Shown here one piece after another: positions 45,307 to 54,960 of a DNA stretch of 64,000 nt. A program made the translations under genes and the position numbers. Within the stretch, counting starts at the first letter, position 1. Every line of letters begins with the position of its first letter. This DNA is from Hordeum vulgare subsp. vulgare. Its lineage: Eukaryota > Streptophyta > Magnoliopsida > Poales > Poaceae. The notes beneath the pieces were generated by a model that worked only from the letters and a program-made list of their open reading frames with translations, was not told the origin of the DNA and did not search any database. The stretch is taken from assembly GCF_904849725.1 (NCBI RefSeq), contig NC_058520.1, positions 324,581,186 through 324,645,185 on the forward strand, in the 5' to 3' direction.

Positions 45307-46389
45307 TGTTAGAGCATATATCTCCATATGTGGTTTTGGTAATTGATGACAATTCCTATGGACTAATGGTTGCCTTAAGTTATATTTATAGGATTTGTCC
45401 ATAGGCACTTCTTGAAGTCCATCTGTTGGGTTCAAGGAGTTTATATGTTGACAAAGATGTTATTCAAGGTATTATCCAAAGAATGGTCATAGAAACACTA
45501 GGTTGATCAAGATCTCAGACTAAGAGTAAATCAAGATGATCAACACACAAAGCGTATAAGATGTACCGAGAGGGATCAAGTGATCCCATGGTATGGTAAG
45601 CATTGTCCATTACGTGTTTGTGTACTAACCCATGGTCTTTGTGAGACTCCTAGGTGGGGGTTAGGTGTGTTTCCATTGGGCTTGCGTCAAAAGGAAGATC
45701 TCATACAACCCATGAAGGATGACGTCAAGTGGTGATCGTCATCAAGATTGTGGTGTGCAAGTTCAAGTGGATCAGCACGAATATATCATTGAAACTATTG
45801 TCAATGATCATGTGTTGATAAGGACAATCTCATGTGCTAACAAGGACAAGATCAAGATAAGCATTCTTGAGCACTACATGCTTGATTCTTGTGGATGTTC
45901 ACATGGTGGACAAATGAAGATAAATACATAAGTTAGGCTTTCCGCATTGTGTATGGGAAAGCTACTTGAAGACTTCATCATGTCTTGCTTTCAACTTGAG
46001 CCAAGAAGGAACAACAACATCAAGCTCAGGTGAAAGGGCTAACTCAAAGGTATCAGTTTCCTTTGACGTTAGTGGTGCGGAGTGATGATCAGCAAATAAA
46101 AGTATACACTCAAGTATGGATCATCGGTAGTATTTTATGATTCTTGAGTCCTTAGGGATCCCGCACTATTAAGAGGGGATCACAGGTTTTGCAATGAACT
46201 TGCTCAAACTACATCATCACTTTCTGCTCAGTCCACATCTCCACTGTTTTGTTGTTATCTGAAAACAGAACCAGTGCCTCGGACATCCGGCTTTCTCCGG
46301 ACGTTGGAGGACCGGACGACCGACTAGTTCGGAAATCCGGAATCCTATACCAGAGAAATCAGAGCCATATAACTCGGACTTCCGGCTCC

Positions 46390-46785
46390 CTCCGGACGTC
46401 CGAGGCCCAGATGTCCGGCCAAGTCCCGGAAATCCGGAAGCCTGCACCAGTAGAAGTTGAGTTCTATATCTCGGAAATCCGGCTCCCTTCGGACGTCCGA
46501 GCGCCGGACGTCCGACACCCGTCGGAAATCCGGAACCTACCACCAGTAGAAGTTGAGCTGTATAACTCGGATTTCCGGTCCTCTCCGGACGTCCGATGGC
46601 TGATAAATTCAACATAGGTTCAGTCGTATCTACAGGCCTCGGACGAGCGACCCCTGTCGGACGTCCGGTCGATGTTTAATTCAAAATAGTTTCAGTCGTA
46701 TCTACAGGCCTCGGACGACCGACCCCTGTCGGACGTCCGACCGCTCACGGACGCCCGGACTTCCGACAACTGTCGGACGTCCGGA
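46390..46785 (+). promoter_or_regulatory. Array of CGGACGTCCG palindromes upstream of the TATA box
   Basis: Seven exact CGGACGTCCG decamers lie between about 46392 and 46783, with further degenerate copies (for example CGGACGACCG, CCGGACGCCCGG) from 46270. Each contains the ACGT core of plant bZIP sites in its GACGTC (C-box-like) form. Part of the array is duplicated: TTCAGTCGTATCTACAGGCC occurs at 46619 and about 46691. The last palindrome ends about 50 bp before the TATA box. Regulatory function is inferred. Confidence 0.6.
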
Positions 46786-46832
46786 CCCTGTGTGACTTAA
46801 AGTGTCCCCAACGGCTCTTTCTCTCTCCCCAC

Positions 46833-46840
46833 TATAAATA
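46833..46840 (+). promoter_or_regulatory. TATA box of the 45307-47777 solo LTR
   Basis: TATAAATA within CCCACTATAAATACCCCCC, 45-50 bp downstream of the palindrome array, followed by GAGTGGAGCCCAACAC as the likely transcript start region. Confidence 0.6.
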
Positions 46841-47777
46841 CCCCCCTCCCACTTTGTGAGAGTGGAGCCCAACACAGCCTTATCCTCATAAGAACACATT
46901 TCCACCTCACACACATTTGCTCACTCCAAATCTTAGATCCCAAGAGCATTTGTGAGCCCCTTTGAGAGTTGTTCCAATCAAAAGATAGATCGTCTCCCTC
47001 TCCTTCTCTCAACCCAAGCTATTTGTGATTTGAGCAAGTTTTGAGCATTCCCGTGATCTTGTTACTCTTGGAAGTTGGAGACTCCTAGGCGGTAGGAGTT
47101 CTTCGGAGAGGAATCAATCCGTGTGATTTCCCCCGAAAAGTTTGTGAGGGTTTGGAAGCCACCTCAAAGGCTTACCACTAGTGGTTGAGAAACGCCTTCG
47201 TGGTGTTATCTCAAAGGGAGAATAGGGTGAGCCTTCGTGGCGTTGGTGTGCCTTCGTGGTAACATCCACCTCTCTAACGGTGACTAGCTTCCCTCCAAGG
47301 AAGTGAACATCTGGATACATCTTCGTCTCAGTGACCTTGGTTATCCTTAACCCTAACTCCTTACTTGTGGTTTATGTGTGTTATTTGAGCATACATACAT
47401 TGCATATTGGTTGTGCTCATTATATTGTGTTGGCTATTTCTTGTACAAGATTAATCATCCAAGCATACCCTCTATATCCACACGTTCACACTTGAAGCTT
47501 TTGATATATTGTGTGATATAGTGTGATCAAGTATCTTGTGTCGTTCACCTACTTGTCATGTGATATAGCTAAAGTAAGTTTGTGTAACTTACTTGTGATT
47601 GTTAGTAACAGTATTGTGTCCATCTTGGTAGATCGTGTTGTTGATACACGTTGCAGTGCCTAGTGCATTTTGAATTTGTGCTTGACAAGTACCCTCCTTG
47701 TTTATTTTCGCATTAGGTTCAAGCAGAATCCGAAGAACTTTTTAAATAGCCTATTCACCCCCCCCCTCTAGGCATCA

Positions 47778-48711
47778 TCGAGGTCTTTTCAGGAGGCTCA
47801 GCCAGTTGTTTTTTCAAGGCTTCGAAAGCTTCATTGGCTTCATCCGTCCAGACGAAACGATCAGTTTTCTTGAGCAACTGATAAAGAGGGATGGCCTTCT
47901 CCCCAAGGCGACTTATGAAACGGCTTAGAGCCACAATACGAACCGCCATGCACTGAACTTGGTTGACATTGGCCGGCTTGCCAAGCGAAGAGATTGCTAC
48001 GATTTTGTCCGGGTTAGCCTCGATGCCTCATTCTGACACCAAGAAGCCCAATAATTTTCCTGTAGGAACATCGAAAACACATTTGGCCGGGTTAAGCCTC
48101 ATCTAATACATGCGCAAATTGTCAAAAGTCTCCTTGAGGTCCTCCAAAAGTGACTCTTTCTTCTGGGATCTGACCACTATGTCATCAACATAGGCATGAA
48201 CATTGCGCCCAATCTGACTGTGCAGGCAATTCTGGATGCATCGCTAATAAGTTGCCCCCGCGCTCTTGAGCCCGAACGACATAGAAACATAGCAAAAGGC
48301 TCCAAAGGGAGTTATAAAAGACGTCTTCTCCTGATCTGCCAGAGCCATCTTGATCTGGTGATATCCTGAGTAAGCATCCAGAAAACACAGTCGCTCGCAA
48401 CCCACCATAGAATCAATGATTTGGTCAATACGAGGGAGGGCGAAAGGGTCCTTTGGGAAAGCTCTGTTGAGGTCGATGTAGTCAATGCACATGTGGAAGG
48501 TACCGTTCTTCTTGAGCACCAAGACAGGGTTGGCCAACCACTCAGGATGAAAAACCTCAATGATGAACCCAGCGGCCAAGAGCCGGGCGACTTCCTCCCC
48601 AATCGCTTTACGCCTTTCTTCGTTAAACCGACGAAGATACTGCCGAACCAGCTTTATCTTAGGGTCAATGTTAAGGTGGTGCTCAGCGAATTCTCTCGGT
48701 ACACCAGGCAT
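47778..48711 (-). pseudogene. Gypsy reverse transcriptase of the Tat element
   Basis: The minus-strand frame 48711-48244 opens MPGVPREFAEHHLNI and continues RRKAIGEEVARLLAAGFI, EVFHPEWLANPVLVLKKNG, MCIDYIDLNRAFPKDPF, CFLDAYSGYHQIKM (first catalytic D) and FGLKSAGATY, then a stop (CAG-to-TAG). Beyond it the frame goes on with HAYVDDIVV (YVDD at 48181-48192), a ...KETFDNLRMY word and FISRLGEKAIPLYQLLKKTD to WTDEANEAFEALKKQLAEPP at 47800. Both catalytic motifs are intact, but stops at about 48245, 48100 and 48030 inactivate it. The domain is continuous with the RNase H part left of the nested LTR. Confidence 0.9.
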
Positions 48712-49400
48712 GTCAGAAGGTTTCCATGCGAAGATGTCCCAATTCTCACGGATGAATTCGATGAGCGTGCTTTCCTATTTGGCATCCAGACCCGTCCCAA
48801 TGGTGAATTGCTTGGAGGAGTTGCTAGGCGTGAAATCTATCAACTTCGTGTCATTTGTTGGCTTAAACTTGTGGGATGGCTCTGAATCTATTGTGGGTTT
48901 CTTGAGCGGTGTCATATCTGTCGGGTAAACATTAGCTTGATGAAACTTGAGTTCCTCAGCTACGCAAGCCGACTCAGCATAAGCTAAGTCCCCTTCCTCA
49001 CATTCTTGAGCTATCTTCCGGTCCTCATTGATCGTGATATTTCCCTTAGGTCCCGACATTTTGAGCTTAAGGTAGACATAGCATGGGCGGGCCATGAAAC
49101 GAGCGCAAGCCAGCCTTCCGAAAAGCACGTGGTAAGGACTCTTGATTTTGACCACCTCAAACATGAGGGACTCGTCCTGTAATTAGACTCTGTGCCAAAG
49201 GGCACATTAAGCTTGATCCGTCCAACAGGGTATGCCGACTAACCCGGGACAATGTCGTGGAAGACCGTGGAGAATGGCATAAAATCTCCTTCTGAAAAAT
49301 TCATTCGCCAAAAGGTATCGAAATATAAGATGTTAATGTTGTTGCCTCCATCCATAAGGACCTTGGAAAGTGTATATCCCCCAACCTGGGGTGCCACAAC
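48712..49400 (-). pseudogene. Protease and protease-RT linker of the Tat element
   Basis: A retropepsin with the lineage's DGG in place of DTG is read at about 49343-49354 (KVLMDGGNNINILYFDTF), followed by GRIKLNVPFGTESNYRTS. The linker at 49164-48775 has PYHVLFGRLACARFMARPC, YVYLKLKMSGPKGNITI and an acidic CEEGDLAYAESACVAEE region, matching what usually lies between protease and RT in these elements. A stop and frame change occur at about 49180-49250. Confidence 0.7.
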
Positions 49401-49599
49401 CAAAGCTAAGTCGCCAGGGTTATCAACCAGGGCGGGTGGTCTTCCCTACTCCAAACAATGGGTTGGTCAGACCAGCTGAGGTATTTGGGAAATGCCGGCT
49501 CAATCACGCTGAAGGCTCTGTGCTTCACCTTTTGGTCCCTTTTGCAAGTACCGGTGGTGAACACATGATATTACCCGTTGTTCAACTGTTTAGGATTAT

Positions 49600-51600
49600 T
49601 GTGGAAACTGCCGTTGTCATCCTGCTGTAGGGAGCCGCCTTGCGGAGGCTGCTGCAGAAAATCACCCTGCGCATTGTATTCCTAACTGTTCTGAACCTGA
49701 TATTTCCCGGTATTAGCCTGTGACCCGCCCTGCGGGCCTGGGTTAGGAAATCCACTAAACGGGTTTCTGTGCGAGCCGCCCACACCAAATTGATCTTGGT
49801 GTCTGCCATGGTTGCCTCCTTGCCCGTTTTTGAGTGCTTCAGCACGGAATTCCTGCATCACATAACAATCCTCCCAAGAGTGGGTAGATGGACCTTCCAC
49901 GCTAGCATGCTGTGGGCAGGGGCCTTTGAGCATCTCATGATAGTTGCGCCGCTTCTTCCCACTGAAACCCCTTTTCTTCTCACGCTGGTTCCTGTTCCCA
50001 GCGTTAGTATTAGCAACGAAATCGGTGACGCCTTCCTGCTACCTCTTTTTTCCCTGTCCCGCGGGGTTGTGGTTGCCTCTCCCGTGGAACTGAGGGTGGC
50101 CTTTTGATGACTCGCCTCTCCTGGCGATGCTGACCTTGTCATCCTCCTCCCCAGGGTCTTTGCTATCGTCTGACTCGGCATACCTAGTCAGGGTGTCCAT
50201 CAATTCTCCTATGTCATGCACCTTACGTTTGAGCCGCCCAAGCATCAGCACCAAAGGCTCATAGTGAAAATTTTTCTCCAAGATCAGCACAGACTGAGCC
50301 GCCAAGATGCCATCTGACGAATGGATCACTTCTACAACTTGTCGCGTCCAGTGGTGGGCCGACTCATCCCGACGCTGGACATAGTGTTGTAAGTCGACGA
50401 TGGTCATCGGGCGCTTGCAAGTCCCTCTGAAATTTTTGACTAAGTGTTCCTTCAACTCGGCCCAGGTGTTGATGGAGTTGGGTGGCAAGTACTTCAGCCA
50501 TGTGCGCACTATCCCTTCAAGCATCATTGTGAAATATTTGGCCCAGACCGCCTCACTCACCTCGAGCATATCCATTGCAAGCTCGTAACTCTCAATCCAT
50601 GCACCTCGCTCTAGATCTGGTGTGTAATTGGGGACCTTTCGCGAGCCTTTGAAATCTTTAGGCATACGCTCATTGCGAAGGGCGGGTGCCAGATAGGGTA
50701 TCCCAATGTTCCTCCCACCTGCTTCGGCCCGCGCGGGGAAGGCAAGGCATAAGCCGGATAACCGTGACCCGCCGCGGCCACTATCTCCATCAGGCGGACG
50801 GCTCGTGCCGCATCCACAAGCTCTTGGACCCGTGTGTTAGGAATACCAGGCGGATTGATCTGCGGTAACCATCGTTGTTCGCTGGACGCTGCGGGCGGAT
50901 CATCATGGTGACTCCTGGTGTGACTCACCTCGGGCGTGGAGTACAGCCGCTTGCGGCTATATGAATACTATGTCGGTTGCACTACTGCTGTTTTCAGCAT
51001 ATCAATAGCGTTTCTCGCCTCTACCTCAGCTGGAGAGTTTCTGTGAATGGGGAGTGATTCAAGGTGGCGGGTTGTTGCTAACATGTTGTCGACAGGGTTT
51101 GAGATGTGACCCCGTGGTGTCCGGAAACGGGGCACATGAGCCGCCGTCGGCTGAGGTGCCTGCGGGTTAGGCGGTGGTTGTGCCGGATCGCCTCACGGGG
51201 CGACTTGCCATGGCCGGTTGGGTTCCATCCCAGGGGTATGTGGGCTGTCAAAGAGCAGAGTTGGATTTAAATTGGTCGGCAGGCGGTTAAGATGTCTCCT
51301 GTGGTGGATTGCATCGGAGGCGCGTTGCTCTCGCTCAAGCCACCATCCCTCAGCATTCAGCCGCTCTGTCCCCGTGATGATCTGTGCCCGCTGTGTTGCC
51401 ATCCTTGCGGCTTCTCCTTCTATGTCGTGCTGGACTTTGGCCATATATTCCCTTAGTTTTGTCGACTCGGCGTTGACCGCTTCCTAGTTCTTTGCCATCA
51501 CAGTGATCACCAGATCCGCCATAGCTTGAGCCGGAGTCTTCCCTGATCCGTTGGCTTCATTTTACCCGCCGCATTTGGCTCAGGCGACTCTGCTCCTGCC
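49600..51600 (-). pseudogene. gag of the Tat element
   Basis: The most conserved part is the 208-residue frame 50665-50039 (retrotransposon gag domain): PNYTPDLERGAWIESYELAM, WAKYFTMMLEGIVRTWLKYL, INTWAELKEHLVKNFRGTC and DLQHYVQRRDESAHHWTRQV, then RLKRKVHDIGELMDTLTRYA. The C-terminal region at 49933-49682 has a single Cys/His-type word (CPQHASVEGPSTHSWEDCYV) rather than a classic CCHC knuckle. N-terminal frames at 50928-50611 and 51444-51193 are Gln/Glu/Arg-rich. A likely start is the ATG at 51522-51520, but an in-frame stop follows shortly. The protein would form the particle shell; several stops make this copy defective. Confidence 0.75.
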
Positions 51601-52087
51601 ATATATATGACGACTTGACGGTGGGGACCTTCAATATCCTCAGAGATTACTGCTTCGGGCAACCCCCCGAGCTATCCTTCGTGGAGAGGGTAGATTGAAT
51701 CTGTGTCGCCTATGGACGATTCGTCGTCCGAGTTGACAGGGGTGATCTCCTGGATCACCGGCTTGTCCGGTAGGTCGGTTCCTTGCGTAAATCCAACGAA
51801 AGCATGGAGTTTCCTGTCCTGATGTTTGGCGGGATTGGCGTACCGGGCCGGCTCGACGATGTCGTCGATGGTTTTTCGCTCAGGTGCAGGAGCCCGAATA
51901 TTGCCGATGAAGACAGGAATCTTGTCGAAGGGGACCCTCTATCCAGATTCGATCGAATCGGCCTCAGGTCCCCACAAAGAGTTGTCAATGTAGTACCTCC
52001 CGCGGCGGCTCTTCGTCATGATGCCGACCGTGTAGCCTCCTAACCCCGGAAGGGCTCCCTTTGAGAACTCAACTCCACCGTGCACAG
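51601..52087 (-). other. Leader of the Tat element
   Basis: The region lies between the PBS and the gag start on the minus strand. It holds a short ORF (51988-51755) without recognisable domain. Nothing else is supported. Confidence 0.55.
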
Positions 52088-52107
52088 GCCCCACAGTGGG
52101 CGCCAAC
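52088..52107 (-). other. Primer binding site of the Tat element
   Basis: The plus strand reads CCCCACAGTGGGCGCCAAC; the minus strand is GTTGGCGCCCACTGTGGGG directly next to the LTR end. TTGGCGCCCACNGTGGGG after the 5' LTR is common in Triticeae Gypsy elements and fixes the minus orientation. Confidence 0.8.
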
Positions 52108-52610
52108 TGTCGTGGTTTTGTCACGGCAGATGTCCTCGTGAAAGGGTTACCCAGGTTCACCCAGGTTTACCCAGGTTCGGCCCCTCCTATGAAGGTAAAA
52201 GCCTACGTCCTGCTTTGTGTATATTGATGGTGGATTCGATTACAAGGGCGGCGTAACTCGCCTGACCTAGCTCTCGATGAATTCTAACTTAGTCTATCTA
52301 CACTAGAGACTCGCCTTTATATACAGGTCGAGGCCCTAGGGTTACAAAGTCATGGCCACGTGATAAACCGTGACTCTCCATATCTCTAAGTCGTTGCGTT
52401 TTCCAAGCCAGGAATCCTCCTTGGCGACTTATCTTCTCCATCAATCCTGAACTACCATCTAGCTCACGGGCCCTCACGGCCTTTTATCGAAGATCTCCCA
52501 GCGCACCTCAGGCCCTGGGCCAAGGCTTACACTGACCATGGATGTATGAGTCACCGCTATCCTGACCCGGCCCAACAGGGCGGGTCATACCGCAGGTAAT
52601 ATCCCCAACA
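52108..52610 (-). repeat. 5' LTR of the Tat-lineage element
   Basis: This 503 bp LTR has plus-strand ends TGTCGTGGTTTTGTCACGG and AATATCCCCAACA. The minus-strand TATA box is at 52316-52324. Compared with the 3' LTR it lacks about 50 bp and shows ACCCAGGTT in three successive copies at 52148-52178. Confidence 0.88.
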
Positions 52611-53076
52611 GTGACCATATTGGTACCACCGAGCTTCCTATATCGGTCTCATCGACAATTCGAAAGTTGCCACATTTAGTGCAACTCACTACCACCGATA
52701 TTCATGTCAGTGTCACCGAGTTGTGCAATAATGTTGTAACGACTGAATTTTTCGAGATGTCTATATATACCCCTCCACCATATCTCATTCGCACAGGAAG
52801 AACTCAGAACAGACACACACTTGCCATATCCATTTTTCTGAGAGAGAGCCACCTACTCATGTCTTGAGATCTAGATATTCCCATCCATCCATTAGAAACT
52901 TGATATCTAGCCTCCCCAAGTTGCTCTTGACCAAATTAATCTCTTCCGCCCATGCCAAACCTATTAGAGAGTGATTAAGTGTTGAGGAGACTATCTTTTC
53001 AAGCACAAGAGTAATGAGTTCATCATTCTACCACATCTATTACCTTTTGGAGGGTGGTTCCTCCTAGATTTGTTAG
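52611..53076 (+). repeat. 3' LTR of Sire3, segment 2 of 3
   Basis: After the GTGAC duplication (52611-52615) the LTR resumes with CATATTGGTACCACCGAG, collinear with 26540 onward. It contains TATATATA at 52762-52769, the GAGAGAGAGCCACCTACTCATG stretch, and ends CTCCTAGATTTGTTAG, where GTTAG (53072-53076) is the left TSD of the next insertion. Confidence 0.85.
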
Positions 53077-54003
53077 TGTCGGCGTTCTGGGAATGGGGGT
53101 ACCCAGACCTTCCTGCGTGCGGCCCACGGTTGGCCCACTTCTTCAGACAAAAACCAATAGGCCCGGCACCACTCAAGGCAAGGCCCTTGCACGGGGCCAA
53201 GCATCACGAGGCAGAACAACGTCAAGACCCACAGGGGCCCCCCTCAGGACCCCTCTGGATCGGCGGATATTCCGAAGCGAGACCCAGCTTCAGGAGTCGA
53301 GGATGATGCAGAGGAAGGACATGTGAGGAGTAGATTGCAGGATGGTGCAGTTTCCCCTTCCGTGCAAAGGAGGAAAGGACGTACGCGTGTTCCCAAGCCA
53401 TCTTACAAATGTTTCCATTCTGGTGCAACAAGGGCATCGCCGCCCGCCGGCAGGACGGACATCTTCCCTCGACCCGTCCCTGCTGCACTGACAACCACTT
53501 TGAAGGTGAAGGCCACCTTTTGGACAAGGATCCTTTTGGACAGGGATTCCTGCAGAGGAAGGACATGAAGGTGAAGACCCTACATGTTCCCCTGTCCCCC
53601 TTCGAAATTGGCCGTTGTGGGATCCCTTCCCGCTGAAACGATAAGGGAAGAGGACCCGGGACACCGCTATATATAGAGGATAGGTTACTTTGTAGGAGGG
53701 GATTCATTCATTCGCACAACCACATCACACAAAGGGTACCCAGCCTCCGGAGGCCCCCGAACACTGTACTAGTTCATCCACCAACCTCCACGAGAGGAAA
53801 TCCACCAAAGGAGGAGTAGGGTATTATGCTTCTCATCGGTCCGGACCTGGGTAAACTGTCGAGTTCTGTGTCTTCCTCACCGTCGAGTGAGTTCTCTGCC
53901 ATCCCCAGCGAGTAGCGAGTTAGGTGAGGCGAGTCCGAGAGAGATCTTCGTATACGCCCCCGAGTTCGAATCTTTAGGTTTTTGCGGAGCCCAAAATCCG
54001 ACA
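53077..54003 (+). repeat. 5' LTR of the non-autonomous Tat-like element
   Basis: This 927 bp LTR runs from TGTCGGCGTTCTGGGAATGG to CCCAAAATCCGACA. TATATATAG is at 53669-53677. It has a local duplication around 53510-53580 (GGACAAGGATCC / GGACAGGGATTCC, GAAGGACATG) that explains its greater length against 859 and 875 bp. Confidence 0.85.
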
Positions 54004-54024
54004 TTTGGCGCGTCAGGTAGGGGG
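54004..54024 (+). other. Primer binding site of the non-autonomous Tat-like element
   Basis: TTTGGCGCGTCAGGTAGGGG starts directly after the LTR end. TTGGCGCGCCAGGTAGGGG is a frequent PBS form in grass Gypsy elements; the T in GCGTC is probably a CpG change. The matching tRNA was not determined. Confidence 0.65.
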
Positions 54025-54074
54025 CGTGTCAAGGTATTCTCCGAGCTTCGTCTTCCCTAAGCCCCGTTGTTCCG

Positions 54075-54960
54075 ATGACGGGTGCCCAACAAGCTTCTTC
54101 GAGCCACGTCGAGCTGGCTTCCAACTGCCATACCACAACGGCCGGAAGCGCGTGTACCAACATTGTGGTACCACGCGGCTCATACCAGATCGTCAACATT
54201 GTCTCCACCGTCGCAACCACCCACGCCACCCAGGCGCACAGTGGCTGGGTGGCGTCCCCGGCATCCGCGACGCGCCGCATCAACTTGGAGGACCTCAGCT
54301 CGCACGATGCACTGTAGATGGCGAGCGAGATGCTCCGCCAACGACGGACATAAGGGGGCTTCAATGCCTGGGAGGAGCACATCATGGAGCTGATCGCCAT
54401 CATTCAGAAGTCCATCCGGCACCACTCTTCTTCAAGGCCGTAGGCGCTGGACGCTGGGGGCTCACACCTCATGCCGATCCCCGGGCCAGCAAACAATGGG
54501 GCACCTCCTGCTCTGGGCGGGCCCGAGAGAGACGCGTCGCATGCTGCCCTCCTCCTTCTCCAGATTCCGATGGCCAGCCTCGAGGTGCAGCATGCCGGCA
54601 ACCACCAGAGGCGCAAAGAGGACGACATGACGTTTGATGCACACACCAGCGCGCATCACCAAGACCAGGTTGGTCCCCGACAATCCGAGGCGGTCAGGCG
54701 GGAGCGCTCCCTCAGGCGCAGCCAGCGGGCGGCAGAGGCGTCGGCGCGGGCGAACTACGACAGTGGAGACACGCCAGGGTACCAAGGTAGGAGTTTCCAT
54801 CGGGGAATGCCGGGACCACCCAGCGGTGGCAACAGAAGCAAGCAACTTCGTGCAGAGGCCCATCACAAGAAGATCTCCGAGCAACGCGACCGGGGGGACC
54901 TCCCCTCACCGCAGAGATGGACCGCCACCGTCGCGCTGTTGAACGGCCATGGAGGTTGAT
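54075..54960 (+). pseudogene. Degenerate gag-like ORF
   Basis: Starting at ATG 54075 (MTGAQQASSSHVELASN), overlapping plus-strand frames (54075-54317, 54005-54637 and 54471-54959) suggest one former frame with shifts. The later part is rich in Arg, Gln and Ala with SEAVRRERSLRRSQRAAE and ISEQRDRGDLPS, as in the N-terminal gag region of Tat-like elements. No capsid core or zinc knuckle is seen. The assignment rests mainly on position after the PBS. Confidence 0.4.

Larger units (their letters stand above)
45307..47777 (+). mobile_element. 2.47 kb solo LTR (probably Sirevirus-like) inside Tat RNase H
   Basis: It starts TGTTAGAGCATATATCTCC at 45307 and ends near CCCCCCCTCTAGGCATCA (47777). The Tat pol frame is complete when it is removed: LAEPPEKT on one side and TPPVLAAR on the other. 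The end TTCACCCCCCCC...CTAGGC and the palindrome-rich upstream region resemble Sirevirus LTRs. No PBS, tract or coding region is present, so it is a solo LTR. A clean 5-bp duplication was not identified (GGCGG left against TCGAG right), so the right border is uncertain by a few bases. TATAAATA is at 46833-46840. Confidence 0.75.
36933..52610 (-). mobile_element. Full-length Tat-lineage Gypsy element on the minus strand, TSD GTGAC
   Basis: LTRs are at 36933-37482 (3' LTR) and 52108-52610 (5' LTR). The TSD GTGAC is at 36928-36932 and 52611-52615. The PBS lies at 52088-52107. Minus-strand order is leader, gag, protease, RT, RNase H, integrase, then a long 3' region that carries a plus-strand multi-exon gene in antisense. 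This antisense ORF downstream of pol and the polymerase style (RIRE2/Grande/Cinful-like words) indicate the Tat lineage. A 2.47 kb solo LTR interrupts RNase H at 45307-47777; without it the element is about 13.2 kb. All reading frames have stops. Confidence 0.88.

Noticed and set aside
46270..46790. CRISPR-like or satellite array
   Set aside because: The palindromes are short, irregularly spaced, and lie within an LTR upstream of a TATA box in a plant genome; there are no uniform repeats and spacers.
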